NCBI GenBank assembly: GCA_002426795.1
Contig: DINQ01000010.1
Coordinates: forward strand, 186,001 to 250,000
DNA from: Bacteroidales bacterium UBA5536
GTDB lineage: Bacteria > Bacteroidota > Bacteroidia > Bacteroidales > F082
DNA: 64,000 nt
Reading direction: 5' to 3'
This document shows, one piece after another, positions 1 to 8,560 of the stretch. Each line of letters opens with the position of its first letter. The stretch's first letter is position 1. Position numbers and translations under genes: made by a program. The notes under the pieces were generated by a model. That model worked only from the letters and a program-made list of their open reading frames with translations, was not told where the DNA came from and did not search any database.

Positions 1-643
1 CTGAAACAAGACGTTCTGACAGCTTTTTACGTAGTGGACTCATTTTTTTGCGCTCAGCATCGCGACTACCGGGTTTAGCTGAATTAAAATTATTTCCGCT
101 AGTGTTTGCTGCTTCATGCTGATGCTCCTGGAAAAAGCGAACGTCTTTTGTTCCGATGCGATAATGCTTAAAAAAATCGACTAATGCTTCGGCATCAATG
201 CCTTGCTGTTCCATCATTTTTCTGGCTAAAGGCGAAAGATTGAGCGTTGCATTGGTCTCAACGCTTGATTTTGCGGTCGCTTGCGAAGAAACAGCAGTTT
301 TTTCAGTTTGATGTACTTCTGCAGAGGGAGAAGCTTTTGGTTCGGGGCTTTTGCCGGCATTCGTATTTGCAGTAGTATTATCATCGGTCTTTTTTGCTGC
401 AGGAGCTTCAGATGCTTCAATAGATCCAATAACTGAACCAACTGCAATCGTATCGCCCTCCTTTGCTGAAAAAGATATTATTCCCGAAATTTCAGCAGAA
501 ATACTTAATGTTGCTTTATCTGAGTCAATTTCAGCAATTTCCTGGTCTTTTTCTACGAAACTGCCGTCTTCAACCAGCCAACTTGCCAGCATGACTTCGG
601 TGATGGATTCGCCCGGGCTAGGCACTTTAATTTCAATGGCCAT
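1..643 (-). CDS. odhB: 2-oxoglutarate dehydrogenase E2 (dihydrolipoamide succinyltransferase), N-terminal part
   Basis: This is the N-terminal 214 or so codons of the E2 core of the 2-oxoglutarate dehydrogenase complex; the gene runs off the left edge. The lipoyl domain is residues 1-76, with the lipoylated lysine K43 in the motif EIDSDKATLS. A flexible Ala/Pro/Thr-rich linker follows (about 80-120), then a peripheral subunit-binding domain beginning at LSPLARKMMEQQGID (about 127). A second linker leads to the start of the catalytic domain (RKKMSPLRKKLSERL) at the window edge. The start ATG lies 11 bases after the odhA stop, so the two are one operon. E2 passes the succinyl group from E1 to CoA in the TCA cycle. 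The choice of a succinyl rather than other acyl substrate rests on the odhA neighbour; the catalytic residues are outside the window. Confidence 0.93.
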   Translation of the reverse strand, partial: MAIEIKVPSPGESITEVMLASWLVEDGSFVEKDQEIAEIDSDKATLSISAEISGIISFSAKEGDTIAVGSVIGSIEASEAPAAKKTDDNTTANTNAGKSPEPKASPSAEVHQTEKTAVSSQATAKSSVETNATLNLSPLARKMMEQQGIDAEALVDFFKHYRIGTKDVRFFQEHQHEAANTSGNNFNSAKPGSRDAERKKMSPLRKKLSERLVS

Positions 644-654
644 GATGTTGCTTA

Positions 655-3513
655 TTATTCAAGTTTTTTATTTGCAGAATGAAATGTGCTGTCGATATGG
701 TCAACGTGTAAATCATCCAGTTCTTTTTCAAACGAACGCCATTTGTTTCCAATACAAACCATACCACATTGTTTTTCAACGAAAGGACATGAGCAAGCCT
801 CAAATGTTTTATCGATGATTTTTTGTTGTCTGATGATGTGGAATTTGGGAGAACCGGTTGCCGGGCTTCCACTTGCAGGTCTGGAAATGAGTTTGAGGTT
901 GATCTCCTTAAACTCATGGTGAATGAACTTCCATGCACCCATATTCATAGGTTCTTCCTGTACCCAAAGGTAGGTTTTTGCGTTGCTGTATCGTTTAACA
1001 AGCTCCATCATCTGCTTTTTTGGCAAGGGATAAAGTTGTTCAATCCGGATTAGCGCAACCGTATTGTGCTGGTTTTTCTCTTTTTCTTCAAGTAGGTCGT
1101 AATAGACTTTACCCGAGCAAAATACCAGTTTTTCAATTTTTGTGGGATCTGCTTTTTCGTCGTCAATCACTTCTTTAAAGCGGGTGCCCTCAATAAAATC
1201 TTCGATAGGAGAAACACATGAAGGATGCCGGAGCAAACTTTTTGGTGTGAAAATGATGAGTGGCTTTCTGAATGGGCGCATCAGCTGCCTGCGCAGAATA
1301 TGAAAAAGATTTGCCGGGGTTGTGCAGTTTGCAACCTGCATATTGTTTTCGGCGCACAATGTCAGAAATCGCTCAATACGTGCGCTACTGTGTTCGGGAC
1401 CCTGGCCTTCATAGCCATGAGGCAACATTACAACCAAGTCATTCATCACGTTCCACTTGTCTTCGGCACTGCTCAAAAACTGATCGAAAATGATTTGTGC
1501 ACCATTATTGAAATCGCCGAATTGCGCCTCCCAAATGGTAAGTGTTTTAGGAGATGCCAACGCATAGCCATATTCAAATCCAAGCACGCCATACTCGGAC
1601 AATGGTGAGTTGAATACTTCAAACTGTGCCTGATCGTCGCTGAGGTTGTTCAACGGGATATAATTTTCTTCAGAATCTTCAATGCGTAAGAGTGCGTGAC
1701 GGTGCGAAAAAGTACCTCTTTCAACATCTTGCCCGCTCAAACGCACAGGGGTTTTCGATAAAACCAGGCTGCCATATGCCAGCAATTCGCCCATGGCCCA
1801 ATCAAGACGATTTTCCTTGAAAACCATGTCGTTGCGTTGTTCCTGCAAACGGATAGTCTTTCTGAAAAACTGCTTATTTTCGGGTAAAGCAGAAATCTTC
1901 TTTGCAATATCCAGTAAGTCGTTTTTATCAACACCAGTTTCTGGAGAAACATCAAAGTCTTTGTCCTTCGCTTTTTCAATGCCTTGCCAGGTTTCTGAAA
2001 GAAAGTTGGTGATAGACGATTTTTTGCGTTCCTTGGCGTTGGATAAACTTGTTTCGAGGCGTACGTTGTTTTTTTCTTCCAGATCTGCAATATCCTTCTC
2101 TGTGATGATTCCCTCGTTAATCAATCTTTTCTGATAGATTTCCTTGATGTTAGGATGTTTTTCGATGATTTTATAGAGAAGCGGCTGTGTAAAACGGGGT
2201 TCATCACCCTCGTTGTGGCCATATTTTCTGTAGCAAAGCAAATCGATGTAAACGTCTTTTTTGAATTTCTCGCGAAATTCCATTGCCAATTGCACAGCAT
2301 ATACTACAGCTTCAGCATCATCTCCATTTACATGGAAAACAGGAGATTGTGTTACTTTTCCTACATCGGTGCAGTAAGTACTCGATCGTGCATCAAGATA
2401 GTCTGTTGTGAATCCAATCTGATTATTGATTACCAGATGAACTGTTCCGCCTGTCCGGTATCCGCGTAGTTCCGACATTTGGGCAACTTCATACACTACG
2501 CCCTGACCAGCAATGGACGCGTCACCATGAATGATGATAGGTGTAATTTTATTGAAATCACCTTTGTGAATCAGATCGATTTTAGCGCGAGTAATACCCT
2601 CAACAACAGGTGCAACAGCCTCAAGATGGGAAGGATTTGGAGACAAAGTCATGCGCACTTTCTTGCCGGCTGTAGTTGTGCGTTCCGAAGTATATCCAAG
2701 ATGGTATTTTACATCGCCCAAGAGTGTTTCGTCTTCATATTCTTTACCTTCGAATTCGCTAAAAATTTCTTCGTAAGGTTTGCGCAAAATATTGGATAGC
2801 ACATTCAACCTGCCACGGTGAGCCATGCCAATCACAAATTCCTCCACACCGAGTTCAGAACCTTTTTCCATGATGGCATCAAGGGCCGGAATAAGTGCCT
2901 CTGCGCCTTCAAGAGAAAAACGCTTTTGGCCGGGAAATTTTTTGTGGATAAACGACTCAAAACCCACCGCACGGTTTAACTTCTGAAGGATGTATTTTTT
3001 GTCGGCTGTTGTGTATTTTGGCGTATTACGACTACTTTCCATCTTCGATTTCAACCAACTCACGATTTCGGTGTTGCGAATATATACATACTCTGCACCA
3101 ACTGATTTGCAATAAGTTTGATTGAGCAGCTCAAGTATTTCACTCAGTTTTGCAGCGCCAATACCCACTTCGTTGCCTGCTTCAAACACCGTGTTCAGAT
3201 CACTTTCTTGAAGCCCATAATTGGCAAGGTCAAGAGTTGGTTTGTAGCTTCTACGTTTGCGCACCGGGTTTGTTGCCGTGAACAAATGACCACGTTTACG
3301 GTAGTCGTCGATCAGGTTTAAGACCTTAAATTCTGTGGAGGTGGTAATCCCTGTCGGTTGTTTTTTTGCAGGATATAATTTCGAAGCAAAATCAAAGCCT
3401 TCAAAAAAAGCTCTCCACCCTTCATCCACCTGCGTTGGATCTGTCTTAAACTGCTGATACATTGACTCAATCACCTGTGGATCGCTGTTATTGAGAAAGG
3501 AATAATTATCCAT
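655..3513 (-). CDS. odhA: 2-oxoglutarate dehydrogenase E1 component
   Basis: Thiamine-diphosphate-dependent E1 of the 2-oxoglutarate dehydrogenase complex, 952 residues, which decarboxylates 2-oxoglutarate and transfers the succinyl group to lipoyl-E2. The short N-terminal segment (FLNNSDPQVIESMYQQF) typical of OdhA/SucA is present. The ThDP-binding region contains HGDASIAGQGVVYEV and HLVINNQIGFTT, and the transketolase-like pyrimidine domain contains LPHGYEGQGPEHSSARIERF. The usual E1 C-terminus (SPATGSPKFHIIRQQKII) is followed by an extra 48 residues (905-952) with four cysteines in the pattern C-x-C-x6-C-x3-C; see findings. The start ATG is supported by a TAnnTTTG promoter box 25 bases upstream. 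It is first gene of the odhAB operon. A dihydrolipoamide dehydrogenase gene is not in the window. Confidence 0.97.
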   Translation of the reverse strand: MDNYSFLNNSDPQVIESMYQQFKTDPTQVDEGWRAFFEGFDFASKLYPAKKQPTGITTSTEFKVLNLIDDYRKRGHLFTATNPVRKRRSYKPTLDLANYGLQESDLNTVFEAGNEVGIGAAKLSEILELLNQTYCKSVGAEYVYIRNTEIVSWLKSKMESSRNTPKYTTADKKYILQKLNRAVGFESFIHKKFPGQKRFSLEGAEALIPALDAIMEKGSELGVEEFVIGMAHRGRLNVLSNILRKPYEEIFSEFEGKEYEDETLLGDVKYHLGYTSERTTTAGKKVRMTLSPNPSHLEAVAPVVEGITRAKIDLIHKGDFNKITPIIIHGDASIAGQGVVYEVAQMSELRGYRTGGTVHLVINNQIGFTTDYLDARSSTYCTDVGKVTQSPVFHVNGDDAEAVVYAVQLAMEFREKFKKDVYIDLLCYRKYGHNEGDEPRFTQPLLYKIIEKHPNIKEIYQKRLINEGIITEKDIADLEEKNNVRLETSLSNAKERKKSSITNFLSETWQGIEKAKDKDFDVSPETGVDKNDLLDIAKKISALPENKQFFRKTIRLQEQRNDMVFKENRLDWAMGELLAYGSLVLSKTPVRLSGQDVERGTFSHRHALLRIEDSEENYIPLNNLSDDQAQFEVFNSPLSEYGVLGFEYGYALASPKTLTIWEAQFGDFNNGAQIIFDQFLSSAEDKWNVMNDLVVMLPHGYEGQGPEHSSARIERFLTLCAENNMQVANCTTPANLFHILRRQLMRPFRKPLIIFTPKSLLRHPSCVSPIEDFIEGTRFKEVIDDEKADPTKIEKLVFCSGKVYYDLLEEKEKNQHNTVALIRIEQLYPLPKKQMMELVKRYSNAKTYLWVQEEPMNMGAWKFIHHEFKEINLKLISRPASGSPATGSPKFHIIRQQKIIDKTFEACSCPFVEKQCGMVCIGNKWRSFEKELDDLHVDHIDSTFHSANKKLE

Positions 3514-3538
3514 GAAAACGGCGCTTAGAATTAATGGA

Positions 3539-3546
3539 CAAAGGTA
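3539..3546 (-). promoter_or_regulatory. odhAB promoter -7 box (TACCTTTG)
   Basis: TACCTTTG on the minus strand matches the Bacteroidota sigma-ABfr -7 consensus TAnnTTTG. It lies 25 bases upstream of the odhA ATG, giving a predicted leader of about 20 nucleotides. No clear -33 TTTG was seen at the usual distance. Confidence 0.6.
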
Positions 3547-3599
3547 AATAAATTATTAAGAATCATTCTATGCATATGCAGGAATGGCAGGCACAATAC

Positions 3600-3628
3600 A
3601 AAAAAAAGTCTCGCTTATTGCGAGACTT
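3600..3628 (-). terminator. Rho-independent terminator of the ferredoxin gene
   Basis: A perfect 9-bp stem (AAGTCTCGC / GCGAGACTT) with a 5-base loop lies 28 bases after the ferredoxin stop. On the minus strand it is followed by an uninterrupted T run. It separates the ferredoxin transcript from odhAB. Confidence 0.85.
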
Positions 3629-3655
3629 AAGCATGAACCGTCAAGGTCAGATTCT

Positions 3656-3823
3656 TTATTCAGGGATGATTGCCTCAACTGGACAAACATCGGCACATGA
3701 ACCGCAGTCGGTGCAGATATCTGCATCAATTACATAGATATCGCCTTCGGAAATAGCATCAACAGGGCATTCGTCGATACAAGTACCGCATGCAGTGCAA
3801 TCGTCAGTAATTTTGTAAGCCAT
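3656..3823 (-). CDS. 2x[4Fe-4S] ferredoxin
   Basis: A 55-residue bacterial ferredoxin with two classical cluster motifs. The first is C9-x2-C12-x2-C15-x3-C19-P and the second C37-x2-C40-x2-C43-x3-C47-P, so each should bind one [4Fe-4S] cluster as in clostridial-type ferredoxins. It is a soluble low-potential electron carrier. The gene is transcribed alone, with its own -7 box (TATATTTG) and terminator, and is divergent from korAB. That position makes it the likely electron acceptor or donor for the 2-oxoacid:ferredoxin oxidoreductase; this partnership is inferred from context. It is too short for many ORF callers. Confidence 0.95.
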   Translation of the reverse strand: MAYKITDDCTACGTCIDECPVDAISEGDIYVIDADICTDCGSCADVCPVEAIIPE

Positions 3824-3860
3824 AACAGATTGATATTAAAATGATACATAAATTTCGATG

Positions 3861-3868
3861 CAAATATA
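3861..3868 (-). promoter_or_regulatory. Ferredoxin promoter -7 box (TATATTTG)
   Basis: TATATTTG on the minus strand fits TAnnTTTG and lies 37 bases upstream of the ferredoxin ATG. Confidence 0.6.
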
Positions 3869-4231
3869 CTTAAGGCATTTTAATGGAGCACAAGAATCAG
3901 ATAATTTATAGAAAATCTAAATTATAAATAAGCGCACGAATCGTTAGGTTGTGAGTCGTCATGATATTATGGGTCATTATTGCATTAAATTATGCGTTTG
4001 AGAGTGATTCGTAATCAATCAGTTTCTGATCTTGTAGGGTGATACTAAAGTCTCACTTATCTGGAATTTAGACTGATTATATATAAGGGTATTCTTTAAA
4101 TATGCACAAAACTATATAAGATCAATTAAAGTACATTAAATCAGAAATATAAGTAGTTTTTATGGATCAAATGCAATCGATTTCTAACAGACTGTTGAAA
4201 AAGGCTTGATGAGCAGCAAGACGAAAACTTT

Positions 4232-4239
4232 TACCTTTG
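4232..4239 (+). promoter_or_regulatory. korAB promoter -7 box (TACCTTTG)
   Basis: TACCTTTG fits TAnnTTTG and lies 22 bases upstream of the korA ATG. A TTG occurs 23 bases before the box, slightly beyond the usual 19-21 spacing for a -33 element. Confidence 0.6.
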
Positions 4240-4261
4240 TCGCAACTTTAAATCCAAACTT

Positions 4262-6109
4262 ATGACAAGCAAGAATAGCAAGGTTGTTGAGCTCGAACAA
4301 GTGGTTATACGCTTTGCAGGAGACTCTGGAGACGGAATGCAGCTGACAGGCTCTTTATTCTCCGATTCAACGGCTTTTGCCGGTAACGACTTTGCAACTT
4401 TCCCAGACTATCCGGCCGAGATCCGTGCTCCTCAGGGAACAGTTTCTGGTGTTTCCGGATTTCAAATACATTTTGGTCAAAAAACCGTTTACACATCGGG
4501 TGACCTTGCCGATGTGCTGATTGCCATGAATCCGGCTTCCCTTAAAGCCAATATGCGTTGGATCAAAGAAGGTGCAATCATCATCCTTGACGTGGATGCA
4601 TTTATAGAAAAGGGAATCGAAAAGGCAGGATACAAGTCAGACCCGTCAACTGATGGCTCACTCGACGGATATAACATGATCAAGGCTCCGATTACAACGC
4701 TTACCAAGGAAGCCGTTAAGCACCTTGACATGGACATGAAGTCGACGCTCAAGACCAAGAATATGTTTGCATTGGGGATTGTCATGTATCTTTTTAACCG
4801 CAAACTTGATTTAATCAATCAGCATTTCGAAAGAAAGTTCAAAGCCAATCCGTTGATTGTTGAAGCGAACAAAGCAGTGCTTGCCGCCGGGTTTAATTAT
4901 GCTGATACTATAGAGGCAATCACCAATACTTATAAGGTAGAGCCTGCCCCGCTCGAAAAAGGACGCTATCGCAATATCACCGGAAATGTTGCAACTGCCT
5001 GGGGTTTTATTGCAGCTTCCGAAAGATCGGGAAGACCTTTGTTTTTAGGGTCGTATCCTATCACCCCTGCTACCGAAATTTTGCAGGAACTGACCAAATT
5101 TAAAAATCTGTCGGTGAAGGCATTTCAGGCAGAGGATGAAATTGCAGGTATTGTTTCAACAATTGGAGCCAGTTTTACTGGTTCATTGGCCATTACCACG
5201 ACCAGTGGACCTGGTTTGTCTCTAAAAAGCGAAGCCATCGGTTTGGCCGTGATGACAGAATTGCCTATTGTGATTGTTGATGTACAACGCGGTGGACCAT
5301 CGACAGGTTTGCCAACGAAATCAGAACAAAGCGATCTCATGCAGGCGTTGTATGGCCGAAATGGAGAAGCCCCTGTCATTGTGCTGGCGGCCAAAAGTTC
5401 AGTTGATTGTTTTTATAGCGCCTATGAAGCTTCAAAACTTGCCATGGAACACATGACTCCAGTAATTTTGCTGACAGACGGTTCGCTGGCAAATGGTTCA
5501 GAAGTGTTCAGGATTCCCAAAGTTGCTGACCTGATGCCGATCGCTCCGCCAATTGTTATGGCCAACGATCCCAATTACAAGCCATATCGCCGCGACGAAC
5601 AAAAACTAAGCAGAAGTTGGGCTATCCCTGGTACAGAGGGACTGCGCCACAGAATTGGTGGTCTTGAAAAAGAAGATGTTACGGGCAACGTATCGCACGA
5701 CCCGATGAATCACCAGCACATGACTAACATGCGTGAAGAAAAAGTGCAACGGGTAGCTAACTTCATTCCTGAACAGGAAGTATTCGGAAAAGATGAGGCC
5801 GACCTGCTCGTTGTTAGCTGGGGAGGAACTTATGGAGTAGTGTTGACAGTGGTTGAGAAAATGGTTAATCAGGGCAAATCCGTCGCACATGCTCACTTCC
5901 GTCATATGATGCCGCTGCCAAAAAATACAGAAACGTTATTTGCCCGCTACAAGAAGATCGTTGTCTGTGAGATCAATAATGGCCAGTTTGTCAAGTATCT
6001 GAGAATGAATTATCCTCAATTCAAGTATCAGCAGTATAACAAAATTCAGGGCTTGCCTTTTATGGTTGCTGAACTCGAGACCAAGTTTAACGAGATCTTA
6101 AATCAATAG
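4262..6109 (+). CDS. korA: 2-oxoacid:acceptor (ferredoxin) oxidoreductase, fused gamma-alpha subunit
   Basis: A 615-residue subunit of a two-subunit 2-oxoacid:ferredoxin oxidoreductase, most likely the 2-oxoglutarate enzyme. The N-terminal gamma domain (about 10-200) starts with IRFAGDSGDGMQLTG. It is fused to the alpha domain (about 235-615), which has the pyrimidine-binding region with the SYPITPATEILQEL and TTSGPGLSLKSEAIGLAV motifs and a C-terminal swivel domain. This gamma-alpha fusion with a separate beta subunit is typical of Kor in Bacteroidota and archaea. The enzyme oxidatively decarboxylates a 2-oxoacid to acyl-CoA with ferredoxin reduction, or runs in reverse. korB follows after 3 bases. 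The 2-oxoglutarate assignment is by family resemblance; another 2-oxoacid cannot be excluded. Confidence 0.93.
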   Translation: MTSKNSKVVELEQVVIRFAGDSGDGMQLTGSLFSDSTAFAGNDFATFPDYPAEIRAPQGTVSGVSGFQIHFGQKTVYTSGDLADVLIAMNPASLKANMRWIKEGAIIILDVDAFIEKGIEKAGYKSDPSTDGSLDGYNMIKAPITTLTKEAVKHLDMDMKSTLKTKNMFALGIVMYLFNRKLDLINQHFERKFKANPLIVEANKAVLAAGFNYADTIEAITNTYKVEPAPLEKGRYRNITGNVATAWGFIAASERSGRPLFLGSYPITPATEILQELTKFKNLSVKAFQAEDEIAGIVSTIGASFTGSLAITTTSGPGLSLKSEAIGLAVMTELPIVIVDVQRGGPSTGLPTKSEQSDLMQALYGRNGEAPVIVLAAKSSVDCFYSAYEASKLAMEHMTPVILLTDGSLANGSEVFRIPKVADLMPIAPPIVMANDPNYKPYRRDEQKLSRSWAIPGTEGLRHRIGGLEKEDVTGNVSHDPMNHQHMTNMREEKVQRVANFIPEQEVFGKDEADLLVVSWGGTYGVVLTVVEKMVNQGKSVAHAHFRHMMPLPKNTETLFARYKKIVVCEINNGQFVKYLRMNYPQFKYQQYNKIQGLPFMVAELETKFNEILNQ

Positions 6110-6112
6110 AAA

Positions 6113-7147
6113 ATGGAAAATCAAATCATAGATCCTCAGGTGCTTAACCTTAGTAAAGAAGATTTTAGCAGCGATCAGATGGTAAAATGGTGCCCGGGTT
6201 GTGGCGACCATGCCATTTTGCGTGCCGTTGAAAATGTATTCCCAAATCTTGGAATAAAGAAAGAAGATTTTGTCGTTGTCTCTGGAATTGGATGCTCATC
6301 ACGTTTCCCGTATTACATGAACACTTTCGGAATTCACGGCATTCACGGACGTGCTGCACCTTTGGCTACTGGCGTAAAACTGGCCAATCCCAAGCTGAGT
6401 GTTTGGATGATTACCGGAGATGGCGATAGTATGGCTATTGGTGGCAACCATTTTATTCATACCATCCGACGCAATATCGATATCAATATTTTGCTCTTCA
6501 ACAATAAAATCTACGGATTAACCAAAGGACAGTTTTCACCAACAACTCCCCAGGGATCGAAAACCAAAACAAGTCCGCAAGGAACCTTCGAAAGGCCATT
6601 TAATCCTGGTGAACTTGTAATTGGAGCACAAGGCAATTTCTTTGCTCGCGCGGTTGATACCAACCCTAAAGCCATGACGGCTGTATTTATTGAAGCTGCC
6701 AAACACAAAGGAACTTCTGTGGTTGAAGTATTGCAGAATTGCGTTATTTTTTCAAATAAAGCTCACGAATTGATCACAAGTCGCGAGACCAAAGATGAAT
6801 ATCAACTTACTGTTGAACATGGTAAACCGCTGATTTATGGAAAGAACAACGACAAGGGAATTGTGCTTAAGGGCACAAAGCTGGAAGTTGTTACGCTAGG
6901 CGAAAATGGGGTAACTGAAAAAGATATTCTGGTTCACGACCAATACGAAAAGGATCCTGGTATACATGTGATGCTGGCGCGGATGATGCCTCCGGAATAT
7001 CCGGTTGCTTTAGGTGTTATTCGGTCAGTGGCTGCTGAAACTTTTGACCAGGCGCTCGATAATATCATTGCCCACGAAAAGGAAATTTCGGCGATTAAAA
7101 CAGCCGACGATATGCTCAACAGTGGAAGTACCTGGACGATAGACTAA
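6113..7147 (+). CDS. korB: 2-oxoacid:acceptor (ferredoxin) oxidoreductase, beta subunit
   Basis: The 344-residue beta subunit, which binds thiamine diphosphate and one [4Fe-4S] cluster. The ThDP motif is GDGDSMAIGGNH followed by NNKIYGLTKGQFSPT. Likely cluster ligands are C27 and C30 (KWCPGCGDH), C61 (GIGCSSRF) and a cysteine near 209 (VLQNCVIF). It is co-transcribed with korA (3-base gap) and the pair ends at a strong terminator. Together with KorA it forms the heterotetrameric enzyme that couples 2-oxoacid decarboxylation to ferredoxin, here probably the small ferredoxin encoded divergently at 3656-3823. Confidence 0.94.
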   Translation: MENQIIDPQVLNLSKEDFSSDQMVKWCPGCGDHAILRAVENVFPNLGIKKEDFVVVSGIGCSSRFPYYMNTFGIHGIHGRAAPLATGVKLANPKLSVWMITGDGDSMAIGGNHFIHTIRRNIDINILLFNNKIYGLTKGQFSPTTPQGSKTKTSPQGTFERPFNPGELVIGAQGNFFARAVDTNPKAMTAVFIEAAKHKGTSVVEVLQNCVIFSNKAHELITSRETKDEYQLTVEHGKPLIYGKNNDKGIVLKGTKLEVVTLGENGVTEKDILVHDQYEKDPGIHVMLARMMPPEYPVALGVIRSVAAETFDQALDNIIAHEKEISAIKTADDMLNSGSTWTID

Positions 7148-7165
7148 ACCAAAATTACATTCATA

Positions 7166-7197
7166 GAAATCCTGTTCAGCTCGGACAGGATTTTTTT
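7166..7197 (+). terminator. Terminator of korAB
   Basis: AATCCTGTTC pairs with GGACAGGATT (one G-T wobble) around a 5-base loop, followed by a run of seven T. It lies about 20 bases after the korB stop. Confidence 0.85.
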
Positions 7198-7214
7198 GTG
7201 CCCTGAATTGTAGC

Positions 7215-7222
7215 TATTTTTG
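7215..7222 (+). promoter_or_regulatory. tilS promoter -7 box (TATTTTTG), almost touching the ATG
   Basis: TATTTTTG fits TAnnTTTG. Only three bases separate it from the tilS ATG at 7226, so a transcript from it would begin at or just inside the start codon. TTTG of the upstream terminator T tract (7195-7198) is 16 bases before the box and could serve as a poorly spaced -33 element. Confidence 0.45.
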
Positions 7223-7225
7223 TGC

Positions 7226-8560
7226 ATGCTTCAAAAAGTCAGACAAATAATTCAATCACAAGAGCTCATCAGTGATAACCAAAATGTTTTGGTGGCAGTG
7301 AGCGGAGGTATTGACTCCATGGTGATGTTGCACGTGCTACATCAGCTGGGATATCATTTGACAGTGGCGCATTGTAATTTCTCATTGAGGGGAGAAGAGT
7401 CGGATGCAGATGCTGAGTTTGTGCAAAAAAAAGCACAGGAAATGAGGATAAATTGTGAGGTAAAACAATTTGACACCCAGTCATATGCCTCAGAAAATCA
7501 ACTTTCTATTCAAATGGCAGCCCGCGAATTGCGTTATAATTGGTTTGAGGAGCTCCTTGCTCAACATGGTTTTGATTGTGTGGCTGTTGCACACCATCGC
7601 GATGACCAGGTGGAGACATTTTTCATCAATTTGTTGCGTGGTTCAGGAATACATGGCTTGCGAGGTATGCAAGTAAGGAATGGGAATGTTATCAGACCAT
7701 TACTTTTTGTCTCATCCAACGAAATTTTACATTACGCAAAGCATCATAGAATTGCATGGCGCGACGATAGCTCAAACAGTCAGGAAAAATACCTGAGAAA
7801 CAAGATTAGACATCGGCTGTTGCCACTACTCGAAGAGATTAGCACCAATGCGCCGGAGGCGATTGCAAAAAGCACTTCATTTTTGAACCAGGAATCACTT
7901 TTGTATGATGAATTATTAGACGAGAAATTACAAAAGATCGTGACTGATCAAACAGACATGATCCAGCTAGATAAGCATCAGTTTCTTAGTAACCCGACCG
8001 GTGCTCAACTTTTGCATGAATTGCTGATTCGATTTGGTTTTTCTGCTTCGCAGACCAGGAATGTTTTCGATAGCTTAAGCAACATGCCAGGAGCAATTTT
8101 TAGCTCAGAAAGTCATCTGCTGTCTGTTGGTCGCGATCAACTTGAACTCGTGCTCAAGTCAAAATTACCGCAAGCATTTACACCGGTTTTAATTGAAGAG
8201 AATTCTACAGGGCTTTCTGCTCCCTTAAATTTGATGTTCAAATTATACCCTAAGCCGCAGGCGTTTCAACCAGACCGTTCTTGTCAGATGGCTCAGCTCG
8301 ATTACACAAAACTGAAATTTCCATTGCGTCTCAGGACATGGAAAACGGGAGATAGATTCCGCCCTTTTGGTATGCGTGGTTCAAAGCTGCTCAGTGATTA
8401 TTTCATCGATCTGCATTATTCTTATTTTCAAAAGCAACAGGCATTCATCATCGTGGATGCAGACGATGAAATTGTATGGTTGGTGGGACAAAGGATAGAT
8501 GACCGTTGGAAAGTTAGCTCATCCACAAAGCATATCTACGAAATAGCGTTGTTAGCCTAA
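7226..8560 (+). CDS. tilS: tRNA(Ile)-lysidine synthase
   Basis: TilS converts cytidine 34 of the CAU-anticodon tRNA-Ile to lysidine using ATP and lysine, so that the tRNA reads AUA; it is essential in most bacteria. The N-type ATP pyrophosphatase P-loop SGGIDS is at residues 26-31, followed by family motifs (HCNFSLRGEESDADAEFV, AHHRDDQVETFFINLLRGSG, LRNKIRHRLLPLL). The C-terminal TilS substrate-binding domain ends with GDRFRPFGMRGSKLLSDYFID. The length (444 residues) is normal. ATG 7226 is chosen because an in-frame TTG six bases earlier lies inside the promoter box. The 3' end overlaps the convergent gene by 9 bases. Confidence 0.96.
   Translation: MLQKVRQIIQSQELISDNQNVLVAVSGGIDSMVMLHVLHQLGYHLTVAHCNFSLRGEESDADAEFVQKKAQEMRINCEVKQFDTQSYASENQLSIQMAARELRYNWFEELLAQHGFDCVAVAHHRDDQVETFFINLLRGSGIHGLRGMQVRNGNVIRPLLFVSSNEILHYAKHHRIAWRDDSSNSQEKYLRNKIRHRLLPLLEEISTNAPEAIAKSTSFLNQESLLYDELLDEKLQKIVTDQTDMIQLDKHQFLSNPTGAQLLHELLIRFGFSASQTRNVFDSLSNMPGAIFSSESHLLSVGRDQLELVLKSKLPQAFTPVLIEENSTGLSAPLNLMFKLYPKPQAFQPDRSCQMAQLDYTKLKFPLRLRTWKTGDRFRPFGMRGSKLLSDYFIDLHYSYFQKQQAFIIVDADDEIVWLVGQRIDDRWKVSSSTKHIYEIALLA

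Larger units (their letters stand above)
3824..4261. other. AT-rich divergent intergenic region between ferredoxin and korA
   Basis: These 438 bases hold the two divergent promoters (ferredoxin box at 3861-3868, korA box at 4232-4239). The rest is AT-rich with no convincing ORF, RNA gene or long inverted repeat. The length is more than two core promoters need, so it may carry regulator sites, but no operator could be identified. Confidence 0.6.

Noticed and set aside
351..818. A 155-codon plus-strand open frame across the odhA/odhB boundary
   Set aside because: It runs antisense through the lipoyl domain of odhB and the odhA end, both well supported on the minus strand.
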